From positions 3,286,001 through 3,350,000 of the forward strand of contig NC_014655.1 of NCBI RefSeq assembly GCF_000166395.1: a stretch of 64,000 bases of DNA. Direction: 5' to 3'. Below are positions 27,577 through 37,160 of the stretch, piece after piece. Every line of letters starts with the position of its first letter. Position 1 is the stretch's first letter. The notes under the pieces were generated by a model that saw only the letters and a program-made list of their open reading frames with translations, was not told the origin of the DNA and did not search any database. This DNA comes from Leadbetterella byssophila DSM 17132. GTDB lineage: Bacteria; Bacteroidota; Bacteroidia; Cytophagales; Spirosomataceae. A program made the translations under genes and the position numbers.

Positions 27577-27603
27577 TCAAGAGTCTTGAGACTAATACTT
27601 TTG
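27577..27603 (+). promoter_or_regulatory. GH31-SusCD promoter with an inverted repeat upstream of -7
   Basis: TACTTTTG at 27596-27603 is an exact -7 match 25 bases before the GH31 ATG. Six bases upstream is a perfect inverted repeat, TCAAGA-G-TCTTGA (27577-27589), in place of a clear -33 element. A weak -33 suits an activator-dependent promoter, and HTCS control is inferred. Confidence 0.5.
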
Positions 27604-27628
27604 TCTAAAAATTTCTTTGATTCATCCA

Positions 27629-30424
27629 ATGAAACTATTTAGACTACTTTTCCTATGGATTTCTGGGGTAAGCATGGCTCAGACTCCACAGTCCGTCCTG
27701 CTGACACTGCCGGCAAATCCATGGAGACCTGAACTTCAATTGACAGTTGAAGTTTTAAATGACCAAACCTTTCATGTCACTTCCTTCCCAAAGAAGACGA
27801 ATGTAGCAAGGACTGAAAACTTATCAGTAGTAGGCAAAATGGAGAGTGTTTCCGTGTCAAAAGAGGAGGATGCACAATTTATTAAATTGAAAACTCCGAA
27901 GGCTACAGCTATCATTGATAAAGTCTTAGGTGCCGTAAAATTTGAGGATGCGGAAGGCAGAGTTCTATTAGCAGAAAGACCTAGGTCCAGTGAAAGTTTT
28001 GAGGCTGATAGCTATTCAGGTGATTCATTTTACAGAGTTAAACAAACTTTTGAGGTAAGTCAGGAAGAAGCATTTTATGGGTTAGGACAGCATCAAAATG
28101 GAGTAATGAATTACAATGGGGGAAGGCAGGTCACGCTTTTGCAGTACAATACCATGATAGGTATTCCCTTTCTTTACTCAACCAAAAATTATGGGATTTT
28201 ATGGCATAACTATTCCATTACTAAAGCGGGGGATATTCGCCCATTGCTACCCTTATCAGCATTCCAACTCTATTCTGCGGAGGGTCATAAGGGTTGGTTG
28301 ACGGTTAATTATTATGCCAAATCATCAGCAGATAAAGTAATTTTTACCCGACCGGAATCAGAGATCTCCTATTTGTATTTAAGTGATCAGGATAAACTTC
28401 CCAAAGAAGTGGATCTCAGTAAAAGTTTAGCCCGGTATGAAGGTAAAATAGAGTCACCATATACAGGCTTGCATCGTCTTCATTTCAATTATTCAGGCTA
28501 TCTGAAAGTTTGGATTGATGGGGAATTGAAAGAGGATAGATGGAGGGAAAGTTGGAATGCAGGCTCTTTTGAGTTGGATTTGCAGATGAAGCAGGGGCAG
28601 AAGGTGGATTTGAAGATGGAGTGGGTGCCGGACGGGGGGCAAGCGTATCTGGGATTACAGTGGCAAGCTCCGCTTCCTGATGAACTTCAAAATACCTTTT
28701 CTTTTTCTTCTGAGGCTGGAGATAGCATAGATTATTATTTCATAGCAGGATCTACCGGAGATGAGGTCATACAAGGGTATAGAAAGTTGACCGGGAAGGC
28801 ACAGATTCTTCCTAAATGGGCCTTTGGATATTGGCAAAGTAGGGAAAGATATAAAACGCAGGCTGAACTAGAGCAAGTGGCTGAGGAATTTAGAAAGAGA
28901 AGAATTCCAATTGATAATCTGGTACAAGATTGGTCTTACTGGTCAGAGCATGATTGGGGTAGTCACGATTTTGATTTAACTCGATTCCCTGATCCAAAGG
29001 GGATGATTGAAAAGTTGCATCAGGCCAATTATAAGTTGATGATATCTGTTTGGCCAAAAATCAACGAGAGGGCATCTCCTTATATTGAATTTAGAGATAA
29101 GGGCTGGCTGTATCTGAGAAATATTTACGATAAAAGGAGGGACTGGATAGGGCCTGGATATACCTCTACCTTTTATGACCCCTTTCATGAAGGTGCTAGA
29201 AGGGGCTTCTGGAACTTGATGAACGAAAAATTGTACCAACTAGGAATGGATGCTTGGTGGATGGATGCTAGTGAGCCTGACATTCATTCCAATTTGAATA
29301 TTGCGGAGAGGAAATCCGTTTTTCAACCAGCCATTGGTTCCTCTACACGTTATTATAATGCTTTTCCTCTGGAAAATGCCAGAGGTATATTTGAGGGTCA
29401 AAGAGAAACAGATCCCAATAAACGTGTGGTTATTTTGACGCGTTCCTTTTTTGCAGGGCAGCAAAGATATTCGGCCATTGCATGGAGTGGAGACATTTCT
29501 AGTAGATGGCACGATATGAAAGATCAAATATCGGCTGGGGTTAATTTTTCAATGTCCGGAACACCTTATTGGACTATGGATGCCGGTGGGTTCCTAGTAG
29601 AGAGAAAATGGCATAAGGCAGAGGGCGCAGATTTAGAAGAATGGAGAGAGTTAAATGCTCGTTGGTTCCAATATGGTGCTTTTTTACCCCTGTTTAGAGC
29701 CCATGGACAATTTCCCTTTAGAGAACCTTTTCATATAGCGCCAGCAGGTCATCCCGCCTATGAAAGCATGGTGTATTACATTAAGTTGAGATACAAGTTG
29801 CTGCCCTATTTATATTCTTTAGCTGGAGATGTTTATCATAAGGACGGAACATTTCTAAGGGCTTTAGGAATGGAGTATCCTAATGATCCCCAAATCCTTT
29901 CCGTAAATGATCAATTCCTTTTGGGTAAGTATTTACTAGTTAATCCCGTAACTGCAAAAGGTCAGATAAGTAGAAAGGTGGTCTTACCTGCGGGAAATGA
30001 GTGGTACGATTTCTATAACGGAAGTAAGGAAAATGGTGGTAAGATCATTGAAGCGGCTGCGCCATATGAGAGAATACCACTGTTTGTGAGGGCAGGGGCC
30101 ATACTACCTCTAGGTCCGGAGCTACAATACTCAGATGAGAAACCGGCCGATAAAATCTCACTTTACGTCTATGCCGGGGCTGACGGCTCCTTCACACTTT
30201 ACGAAGACGAGGGCAAGAATAATGAATATGAGAACGGTAAGTATGCCATGATTCCTATGAAGTATGATGACCAAAGTAGAACGTTGACCATTGGAAAACG
30301 GATTGGAGAATATCCTGGAATGTTAAAGCAAAGACAATTTGAGGTAATATGGGTAGATGGAAGAAATCATAAACCTCAGATCATTAAGTACAAAGGAGAA
30401 GAAACAACCTTAAAATTAAAATAG
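27629..30424 (+). CDS. GH31 alpha-xylosidase with inserted PA14-like domain
   Basis: This 931-residue exported glycoside hydrolase should remove alpha-1,6-xylosyl groups from xyloglucan oligosaccharides. The ATG at 27629 gives a signal peptide (MKLFRLLFLWISGVSMAQ); a TTG 12 bases earlier is less likely. After an N-terminal beta domain, a PA14-like insert occupies about residues 250-345 (GLHRLHFNYSGYLKVWIDGE, LQWQAPLP). The catalytic barrel has nucleophile D546 in WWMDASEPD and acid/base D622 in WSGDISSRW. A PA14 insert is known in Cellvibrio and Bacteroides xyloglucan alpha-xylosidases, which supports this activity over alpha-glucosidase. It starts the SusCD cluster. Confidence 0.9.
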   Translation: MKLFRLLFLWISGVSMAQTPQSVLLTLPANPWRPELQLTVEVLNDQTFHVTSFPKKTNVARTENLSVVGKMESVSVSKEEDAQFIKLKTPKATAIIDKVLGAVKFEDAEGRVLLAERPRSSESFEADSYSGDSFYRVKQTFEVSQEEAFYGLGQHQNGVMNYNGGRQVTLLQYNTMIGIPFLYSTKNYGILWHNYSITKAGDIRPLLPLSAFQLYSAEGHKGWLTVNYYAKSSADKVIFTRPESEISYLYLSDQDKLPKEVDLSKSLARYEGKIESPYTGLHRLHFNYSGYLKVWIDGELKEDRWRESWNAGSFELDLQMKQGQKVDLKMEWVPDGGQAYLGLQWQAPLPDELQNTFSFSSEAGDSIDYYFIAGSTGDEVIQGYRKLTGKAQILPKWAFGYWQSRERYKTQAELEQVAEEFRKRRIPIDNLVQDWSYWSEHDWGSHDFDLTRFPDPKGMIEKLHQANYKLMISVWPKINERASPYIEFRDKGWLYLRNIYDKRRDWIGPGYTSTFYDPFHEGARRGFWNLMNEKLYQLGMDAWWMDASEPDIHSNLNIAERKSVFQPAIGSSTRYYNAFPLENARGIFEGQRETDPNKRVVILTRSFFAGQQRYSAIAWSGDISSRWHDMKDQISAGVNFSMSGTPYWTMDAGGFLVERKWHKAEGADLEEWRELNARWFQYGAFLPLFRAHGQFPFREPFHIAPAGHPAYESMVYYIKLRYKLLPYLYSLAGDVYHKDGTFLRALGMEYPNDPQILSVNDQFLLGKYLLVNPVTAKGQISRKVVLPAGNEWYDFYNGSKENGGKIIEAAAPYERIPLFVRAGAILPLGPELQYSDEKPADKISLYVYAGADGSFTLYEDEGKNNEYENGKYAMIPMKYDDQSRTLTIGKRIGEYPGMLKQRQFEVIWVDGRNHKPQIIKYKGEETTLKLK

Positions 30425-30428
30425 ACCT

Positions 30429-33400
30429 ATGCGAATTTTTACCAAGCTTAAATTGACGGTAATACTGATTCTCGTGACTCAAGTTCTTTGGGCACAAGGC
30501 ATCAGAGGTACCGTTTTGTCAGAAGAAGATGGTGAACCGGTGGCCGGTGCAACTATCAAAGTGAGAGGAGGAACTGTGGCAACCCTCTCAGACGCCACAG
30601 GGAGATTCCAATTAAATGCGAAATCTGGTGATGTTCTGGAAGTTTCGTTTATTGGATTCCAAACTGCGGAGTATACGGTTCAAAAAGCGGGAGAGATTGT
30701 GATCCGACTATCTTCTGCCCAATCTGCTCTAGACGAAGTTGTAGTGGTGGGTTATGGAGTACAAAAGAAGAAACTCGTGACGGGGGCAAACCTTAATGTA
30801 GGAGGAGAACTTATTCAGCAACAAAATACCCTAAACCCTTTGCAGGCTTTACAGGGGCAAGCTGCAGGAGTGACTATTCTTTCTACATCCGGCCAACCGG
30901 GGGCGGGAATGAAAGTAAATATTCGGGGGCTTGGTACAATTGGTAATTCTAACCCCTTGTACGTTATTGATGGAATTCCAGGCGGAGATATAGCCTTGCT
31001 AAATCCGGCTGATATTCAGTCTATTGATGTGTTGAAAGATGCTGCTTCTGCTGCCATCTATGGTGCTCAAGCAGCAAACGGCGTAGTACTTGTTACCACT
31101 AAGATGGGAGGCAAAGGACAAGTAAGTTATGACGCTTATATAGGTATACAAAATCCAATACGAATGGTTGATATGCTGAATGCTGAAGAGTATAAAGTGA
31201 TCATGAATGAGCAAGCTTTGAATTCAGGAGCTGCTTTAATTCGATTTGAGGATATGCAGGGACTATCCAATACGAATTGGGTAGACCAGATGTTCATCAA
31301 GGATGCTGCTACTCAAAATCATTCTTTGCAAATCAATGGTAGCAATAACTCTTCTGCTTATTCCATTTCCTTTAACAAAATTGATCAAGAAGGTATTGTA
31401 GGAGGAAAGGACGTGTCAAATTATCAGCGTTATGGATTTCGGATAAACACGGAGCACAAACTCTATAAAGACTTCTTAAAAGTAGGTCAACATCTTAATT
31501 TTAATTATATCCGTAATAATGGGATAAGCGTAGGAAACCAGTATAATAATACATTAAGGGGGGCATTTATTACCTCTCCGCTATCTCCAGTATATAGTGG
31601 AAATAATAAGTACAATAGCCCTTATAATGATACTAGCGATTCCCCGTGGTACAATGGAGATGGCAACCCTTATGGCTCCATGATGACGAATAGTAATAAT
31701 CGAAGTGATACACAAAGGCTCCTTGCAGATCTTTATGCGGAGATAGAGCCCATTAAGAGATTGAAAATCAAGAGCATTTTTGGATTTAATTATTCTGCAA
31801 ATGAATATCGGAGCTTTCAACCTCTTTACAGATTTTCGGTATACAGTTTTAATGAAAACCGCACTATTACCTCTCAAAGTATGAATAAGGGCCATACGAT
31901 GACCTGGACAAATACAGCATCCTATGACTTCGCTTTGAATAACAAACATTATTTTGATCTCTTGGTAGGAATGGAATCCCAGAGATACCAAGGGACTTAT
32001 TTATCCGCATCCAATTGGAATTTACTCACCCAGTTTGATGATTTTGATCATGCTTATTTGGATAATACTACTGGTATTGCGCATCTAGATGCTGATGGAA
32101 ATGTGGTAGAAACAATGGGAGTAGGAGGTGGACCAGATAATTTATACCGCCGCGCATCCTACTTTGGAAGAGCGGGATATAATTATAAGGAGAAATACAT
32201 GCTAAATGCCACATTGAGAGCTGATGGATCATCAAAGTTCTCTCGTGGAAATAGATGGGGATATTTTCCATCTTTCTCCGCAGGATGGGTAGTAACTAAC
32301 GAAGATTTTTTTGAGCCAGGTAGAAGTTTGGACTTCTTAAAGCTAAGAGCCAGTTGGGGACAAGTAGGTAACCAAAACATTGATGATTTTCAGTTTGCTT
32401 CTCCCATCAACACCTCAACAGCTTATAGTAGTGGAAATCCGGCAGCCTTCTATGTTTTTGGAACCTCAAAAACAAATGTACCTGGAGCTTATCCAAGCAG
32501 ATTATCTAACCCCTTAGTCAAGTGGGAAACCTCAGAACAAATTAACATAGGTTTTGATGCCTATCTGTTGAGGAGCAGATTAGAGGTTTATGGTGATTTT
32601 TACATCAAAACCACTAAAGATTGGCTAGTGCAAGCTCCCATCTTAGCCACCGCAGGAGCAGGAGCACCATTCATTAATGGTGGAGATGTGAAAAATACAG
32701 GGGTTGAATTATCCGCCATATTTAAAGATAAGGCAGGTAGTTTAGGGTATAGGTTTGGAGCCAACGCCTCTTTCAACAAGAACGTGGTGGGAAATATCCC
32801 TACTGAAGATGGTATAATCCACGGTCCCACCGGACAGTTGTTTGACAACTCTGATGAGTTCTATAGAGCACAGAACGGAATGCCAATAGGTTACTTTTGG
32901 GGATATAAAACTGATGGTCTTTTCCAAAATTACGAGGAAATAGAAGCCTGGAGATCTGCAGGAAAGGGAATACTCCAACCGGAAGTAAAACCAGGTGATG
33001 TACGCTATGTGGACGTGAACTCTGATGGGAAAATAGATGCATCAGATAAAGTCAATCTAGGTGTAGGTATGCCTAAAGTGGTGTTCGGATTCCATGCGAA
33101 TTTTGACTACAAAAACTTCGATCTGGGAATCATTGCCAATGGGGTGTCAGGAAATCAAATCGTACAATCCTATAGAAATCATACCAACAAACAAGCCAAT
33201 TACACTTCAGCCATACTCCAACGCTGGACAGGAGAAGGCACTTCGAATAGGATTCCAAGGGTAACTGAAACCAATGTGAACTGGCAATTCTCTGACCTTT
33301 ATTTGCAAAAAGGTGATTTCTTGAGAATTAGTACCATCACTTTGGGGTACAATTTTGCCCCTCCTATTAAATGGAAACATTTGAGTCAGTTCCGAGTATA

Positions 33401-33551
33401 TGCTCAAGCGCAAAACATGTTCACCTTTACCAAATATGACGGCATGGATCCTGAAATAGGTTACGGTACAAGCGGATGGGTGTCTGGTATTGACCTGGGT
33501 TATTACCCTCGCCCTAAAATCTATCTAGTGGGAGTAAACATTAAATTTTAA
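30429..33551 (+). CDS. SusC/RagA-family TonB-dependent outer-membrane transporter
   Basis: This 1040-residue outer-membrane importer has a signal peptide (1-23), then a carboxypeptidase-D-like beta domain (about 24-95, IRGTVLSEEDGEPVAGATI). The TonB-box region DEVVVVGYG (about 101-109) precedes the plug (QGQAAGVTILSTSGQPG, NPLYVIDGIPGG, DVLKDAASAAIYG). The 22-strand barrel ends in YLVGVNIKF with a C-terminal Phe. It pairs with the SusD gene 6 bases downstream to import oligosaccharides. The substrate is inferred from the flanking enzymes to be xyloglucan fragments. Confidence 0.96.
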   Translation: MRIFTKLKLTVILILVTQVLWAQGIRGTVLSEEDGEPVAGATIKVRGGTVATLSDATGRFQLNAKSGDVLEVSFIGFQTAEYTVQKAGEIVIRLSSAQSALDEVVVVGYGVQKKKLVTGANLNVGGELIQQQNTLNPLQALQGQAAGVTILSTSGQPGAGMKVNIRGLGTIGNSNPLYVIDGIPGGDIALLNPADIQSIDVLKDAASAAIYGAQAANGVVLVTTKMGGKGQVSYDAYIGIQNPIRMVDMLNAEEYKVIMNEQALNSGAALIRFEDMQGLSNTNWVDQMFIKDAATQNHSLQINGSNNSSAYSISFNKIDQEGIVGGKDVSNYQRYGFRINTEHKLYKDFLKVGQHLNFNYIRNNGISVGNQYNNTLRGAFITSPLSPVYSGNNKYNSPYNDTSDSPWYNGDGNPYGSMMTNSNNRSDTQRLLADLYAEIEPIKRLKIKSIFGFNYSANEYRSFQPLYRFSVYSFNENRTITSQSMNKGHTMTWTNTASYDFALNNKHYFDLLVGMESQRYQGTYLSASNWNLLTQFDDFDHAYLDNTTGIAHLDADGNVVETMGVGGGPDNLYRRASYFGRAGYNYKEKYMLNATLRADGSSKFSRGNRWGYFPSFSAGWVVTNEDFFEPGRSLDFLKLRASWGQVGNQNIDDFQFASPINTSTAYSSGNPAAFYVFGTSKTNVPGAYPSRLSNPLVKWETSEQINIGFDAYLLRSRLEVYGDFYIKTTKDWLVQAPILATAGAGAPFINGGDVKNTGVELSAIFKDKAGSLGYRFGANASFNKNVVGNIPTEDGIIHGPTGQLFDNSDEFYRAQNGMPIGYFWGYKTDGLFQNYEEIEAWRSAGKGILQPEVKPGDVRYVDVNSDGKIDASDKVNLGVGMPKVVFGFHANFDYKNFDLGIIANGVSGNQIVQSYRNHTNKQANYTSAILQRWTGEGTSNRIPRVTETNVNWQFSDLYLQKGDFLRISTITLGYNFAPPIKWKHLSQFRVYAQAQNMFTFTKYDGMDPEIGYGTSGWVSGIDLGYYPRPKIYLVGVNIKF

Positions 33552-33557
33552 GTAAGC

Positions 33558-35165
33558 ATGAAAAAGGTTTTGATTTATATAAGTACGGCACTTTTTTGGG
33601 GATGTACAGAAAACTTTCTGGATGTAGACCCCATGACTAGTGTGCTGGATAACAATTTCTACAAGACCGTCGCAGATGCGGAAATGGCATTAATTGGGTG
33701 CTACGACGGCTTTCAAAGAACGTCCTCTAATGGCAATATGTCATTTTATGTGACATCCGAAGTCTTATCGGATAATACATTCGGTGCTACTGGCAATACA
33801 GACGGTAGGGCTTACCAAGCTATAGATAGATTTGACATTAGTCAAAGTCCTTCTGACAACAATATTTTCAACGGGACCTGGGCAGATTATTATGCTGGAA
33901 TCTTCCGTTGTAATACCTTATTGCAAAAGTTGAATGGGATAGATTTTGGTTCAGATGCGGCCAGAAAAAATAGAATAGAAGGAGAAGCACGTTTCCTTAG
34001 AGCCATTCAGTACTTTGATTTGGTTAGGCTTTTTGAGAAAATTCCTTTACTGACAGAACCAACTACTGATAATATTCCTCAGGCAGATCCCACAGCAGTT
34101 TATCAGCTGATCGTGGAAGACCTCAAGTTTGCGGCCTCAAATATTCCTTCGAATGCCTATCCAAAGTCAGAAGCTGCAAGTAATGATGGAAGAGTAACTC
34201 CACATGCCGCGAAAGCACTTCTTGGCAGGGTCTACCTTTTTTACACCGGTTATTACGGAAAGGATGATCTGGGTGTGAGTAAATCTGAGGTTCTGACCGG
34301 ATTAGAGGAGATCATCAGCAGTGGTGAATTTGGACTCGTTGAAGAATATAAATCCTTGTGGCCGGCGGCCTCCTACCTTCCTAATGCAGCAAATAATACC
34401 TTAGATAAATCCGGATATGCCGGCATGGGCAACAAGGAGACGGTATTTGCACAGAAGTTTAATAATACCCAAAATTACAATGGTATGGTAGATGGTAATA
34501 GATGGCTGGTTATGATGGGAATGAGAAATACGAATTATGCTCCTTACGGGAAAGGATGGGGAGCGTGTACCGTAAATCCGCGTTTGGTGAATTCATTTGA
34601 TGTTAATGACAAAAGAAAAGTTGCATCCATCATCGATCTAGAAAAGGAGGGTATAGCTAGCAGTTTTGATATCAAAGACCAAAGGGAATACACTGGATAT
34701 AGTAATAAGAAGTATACTCCTACCGCTTTGCCTGACGGCACTTCAGATACGGGGGGAAGTAATGATTTCCAGATATCGCAAGATCAGGATTTTGTAGTGA
34801 TTAGATACGCTGATGTATTATTAATGGCGGCAGAGTTAGGCTCAGCTAATGCTCAGAACTACTTTGATGCTGTTCGTGCTCGTGCCGGCTTAAGTACTAA
34901 ACCCGTTACAAAGGAAAATATCTGGGAAGAGAGAAAATTTGAGTTCGCATTCGAAGGAATCAGATACTGGGATTTATTACGTCAAGGTTTGCAAGTGGCA
35001 TCTGCAACGATAGCACAGACGCAAAATGTACTAAGTGGAAATGCAGCAGATCAAGTGATCATCAAGGCCGAAAATATCACCAAGACCAGAGGTTTTATGC
35101 AGATTCCTAACACTCAAATCACCCTTTCTAAAGGAGTTTTGGTTCAAAACCCCGGTTGGAATTAA
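33558..35165 (+). CDS. SusD/RagB-family surface glycan-binding lipoprotein
   Basis: This 535-residue lipoprotein has lipobox FWGC (acylated C16). The SusD fold is shown by the N-terminal LDVDPMTSVLDNNFYKT, the TPR region (RIEGEARFLRAIQYFDLVRLFE) and the C-terminal EERKFEFAFEGIRYWDLLR, a hallmark of the family. It forms the lid over the adjacent SusC and captures oligosaccharide at the cell surface. Confidence 0.95.
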   Translation: MKKVLIYISTALFWGCTENFLDVDPMTSVLDNNFYKTVADAEMALIGCYDGFQRTSSNGNMSFYVTSEVLSDNTFGATGNTDGRAYQAIDRFDISQSPSDNNIFNGTWADYYAGIFRCNTLLQKLNGIDFGSDAARKNRIEGEARFLRAIQYFDLVRLFEKIPLLTEPTTDNIPQADPTAVYQLIVEDLKFAASNIPSNAYPKSEAASNDGRVTPHAAKALLGRVYLFYTGYYGKDDLGVSKSEVLTGLEEIISSGEFGLVEEYKSLWPAASYLPNAANNTLDKSGYAGMGNKETVFAQKFNNTQNYNGMVDGNRWLVMMGMRNTNYAPYGKGWGACTVNPRLVNSFDVNDKRKVASIIDLEKEGIASSFDIKDQREYTGYSNKKYTPTALPDGTSDTGGSNDFQISQDQDFVVIRYADVLLMAAELGSANAQNYFDAVRARAGLSTKPVTKENIWEERKFEFAFEGIRYWDLLRQGLQVASATIAQTQNVLSGNAADQVIIKAENITKTRGFMQIPNTQITLSKGVLVQNPGWN

Positions 35166-35177
35166 ACCTTAAATAAG

Positions 35178-37136
35178 ATGAAACGTATTCTGAATAGATT
35201 TCTAAGTGTAATAGCAGGGATCAGCCTCCTGATCTCCTGCGCCCCAGATGAATTTTTCCTGGGAAGTGTAGATGTAAAACCGAGCGATTTAGTGCCGGGA
35301 ATAGCGTTTAAGATTGAGCCAGATGCTCAAAATCCGAACATTATCCATCTCAGGAGTTTGATGGATAAAAAGTATACCCCATTGTGGGATCATCCCCAAG
35401 GTAGGAGCCAAAGTGCAGACGTTACGTTGAAGATACCCTTTCCCGGGACATACTCGGTGAAATTTGGTGTACAGACCAGGGGCGGAGTAGTGTATGGAGA
35501 ACCGGCTACTTTTAGTGTGCAAAGCTTCTACGCTCCCTTTGTTCAAGATGAAATGTGGGAAATGCTTTCAGGTGGGGTCGATCAAGAAAAGACCTGGTAT
35601 TTGGATTTAGATGAAAATGGCTTGAGTCGTCATTTTCTAGGACCACTATATTTCTATGGAACAGACAATGGATGGCTAGGCGACTGTATGAAAGAAGGAG
35701 GCGACTGCTGGAACTGGAATCCTGATTTTAAAGGCAACTCATGGCTGATGAATACAGCGGATTTTGGTTCAATGACCTTTGACTTAAAAGGGGGGGCTCA
35801 TGTGAAGGTGGAGCACAAAACTATCTCCTCAAGAGGTACAGAAACTGGTACTTATATGTTAGATACAGAGAATAAGACCATGCGGATTACTGACGCCTCA
35901 CCTTTGCACGACAGTGGTAGAGATAAAGTGGTTATAGATTGGGGAAATATAAAAATCCTTTCCCTGACAAAAGATCATATGCAGTTAGCCGTTCTAAGAG
36001 ATCCTGTATTATCTGGTGAAGGAGCTTGTTTGCTAGTTTACAATTATATTTCCAAAGAATTCAAGGAAAATTGGACTCCTGGAGTAGAAGTAGAACCTGA
36101 ACCGCCTTATATGGGTAACGCAAATGAAGACTTGACTACTTCAACCACAACGACGAAGAAATGGATCCTGTCTACGGAAACTCCGTATAACTGGACCAAC
36201 TTAGCCGGGGAATTCTTGAATCCATGGTCCACCGCTCAAGATTATCAAAATACAGGTTGGGCACCCTATAATATTAATACCATCAAGAATATTTCTTTGA
36301 CCCTAAGTAAAACAGGTGCAAAAGAAGGCAATTATATTTTTACAGATGGAAGCGGAAAGCCTATTGCAGGAGTTTATAGTGTTGATGATAAGAATAATCT
36401 TCATTTTGATAAAGCCATTTCATTCACCATTGCTGATTGGGTATCCCTAAGTACAACTTCAGAGAAGACCTTGAGAGTAATAAGGTCAGAAGTTGACGCC
36501 TCCGGAAATATGGTTGGCATCTGGCTAGGTGCCCGGGATGCTGTTAAAGATGAGTACCTGGCTTATCACTTCTTGCCTAGCGGAGCTAGTAGCGCTGATC
36601 CTTTGGCGGCGTGGAGAGCTGCATTAGTGGGTAAAACTTTTGTTCCAGATACCAACTGGTTCGTAGATTGGGTGGAATTTCCCCCCACCTTCAAAGGGGG
36701 CTGGACTAGTTCATCTACTTTCGGTAATGATTTTACTTCTAATGGCTGGGTTTGGGATGAAAAAGTTAAAAGCGTAGCTGAAAGTGCCTCTCTAACCTTT
36801 CGTACTGATGGAGATGAAATAAAGGTGGATGTAAAGCAGAAAAAGGATGGACTGGATTATACTGCCTCTGGAACAGTTAAAATAGATCCTGATAAAAATA
36901 TCCTGACTATAAGTGTTCCTCTGGTGGACTATGCGGGGACAGCGGCAAATTGGCTACCAACTACAAATACAAAAAGTATCAGTGGAAGCAAAAATGACTG
37001 GTATTTCGTGTCTCATGGAGGATCAAATCTATCTAACATAGATTCAGAGGGGATATGGTTAGGGGTAATTTCAAACTCCATTGCTTCCGGAGATACAAAA
37101 GATGAGGTTTTGATTTTCCATTTTATTAAGAAATAA
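35178..37136 (+). CDS. surface glycan-binding lipoprotein (SGBP-like), three repeated modules
   Basis: This 652-residue lipoprotein has a lipobox at LISC (about residue 21). A PKD-like N-terminal domain (about 28-115) is followed by three similar beta-rich modules of roughly 150-170 residues each (about 122-300, 328-475 and 490-650). Each opens with a Trp-rich stretch, and the modules end with DPVLSGEGACLLVYNYI, DAVKDEYLAYHFLP and DTKDEVLIFHFIKK. No catalytic motif is visible. Its place after SusCD and before GH5 matches the surface glycan-binding protein of xyloglucan loci. The carbohydrate-binding function is inferred. Confidence 0.75.
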   Translation: MKRILNRFLSVIAGISLLISCAPDEFFLGSVDVKPSDLVPGIAFKIEPDAQNPNIIHLRSLMDKKYTPLWDHPQGRSQSADVTLKIPFPGTYSVKFGVQTRGGVVYGEPATFSVQSFYAPFVQDEMWEMLSGGVDQEKTWYLDLDENGLSRHFLGPLYFYGTDNGWLGDCMKEGGDCWNWNPDFKGNSWLMNTADFGSMTFDLKGGAHVKVEHKTISSRGTETGTYMLDTENKTMRITDASPLHDSGRDKVVIDWGNIKILSLTKDHMQLAVLRDPVLSGEGACLLVYNYISKEFKENWTPGVEVEPEPPYMGNANEDLTTSTTTTKKWILSTETPYNWTNLAGEFLNPWSTAQDYQNTGWAPYNINTIKNISLTLSKTGAKEGNYIFTDGSGKPIAGVYSVDDKNNLHFDKAISFTIADWVSLSTTSEKTLRVIRSEVDASGNMVGIWLGARDAVKDEYLAYHFLPSGASSADPLAAWRAALVGKTFVPDTNWFVDWVEFPPTFKGGWTSSSTFGNDFTSNGWVWDEKVKSVAESASLTFRTDGDEIKVDVKQKKDGLDYTASGTVKIDPDKNILTISVPLVDYAGTAANWLPTTNTKSISGSKNDWYFVSHGGSNLSNIDSEGIWLGVISNSIASGDTKDEVLIFHFIKK

Positions 37137-37139
37137 AAG

Positions 37140-37158
37140 GAGGAGGCCTAGCCTCCTC
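37140..37158 (+). other. intergenic hairpin immediately upstream of the GH5 start
   Basis: GAGGAGGC (37140-37147) and GCCTCCTC (37151-37158) pair perfectly over 8 bp around a CTA loop. The hairpin ends 2 bases before the ATG at 37161 and has no T-tract, so it is not a normal terminator. Its left arm contains AGGAGG, a perfect Shine-Dalgarno-like sequence that would be buried in the stem. It may protect or process the upstream mRNA, or set translation of GH5. Confidence 0.6.
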
Positions 37159-37160
37159 TA

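Noticed and set aside
27617-27617. TTG at 27617 as the GH31 start
   Set aside because: The ATG 12 bases downstream begins a normal signal peptide.
30999-33413. Several open frames on the minus strand inside susC
   Set aside because: They are shadows of the susC coding frame with no family features.
37140-37158. Hairpin as an intrinsic terminator after the SGBP gene
   Set aside because: No T-tract follows; the next bases are TAATGAG, leading into the GH5 start.
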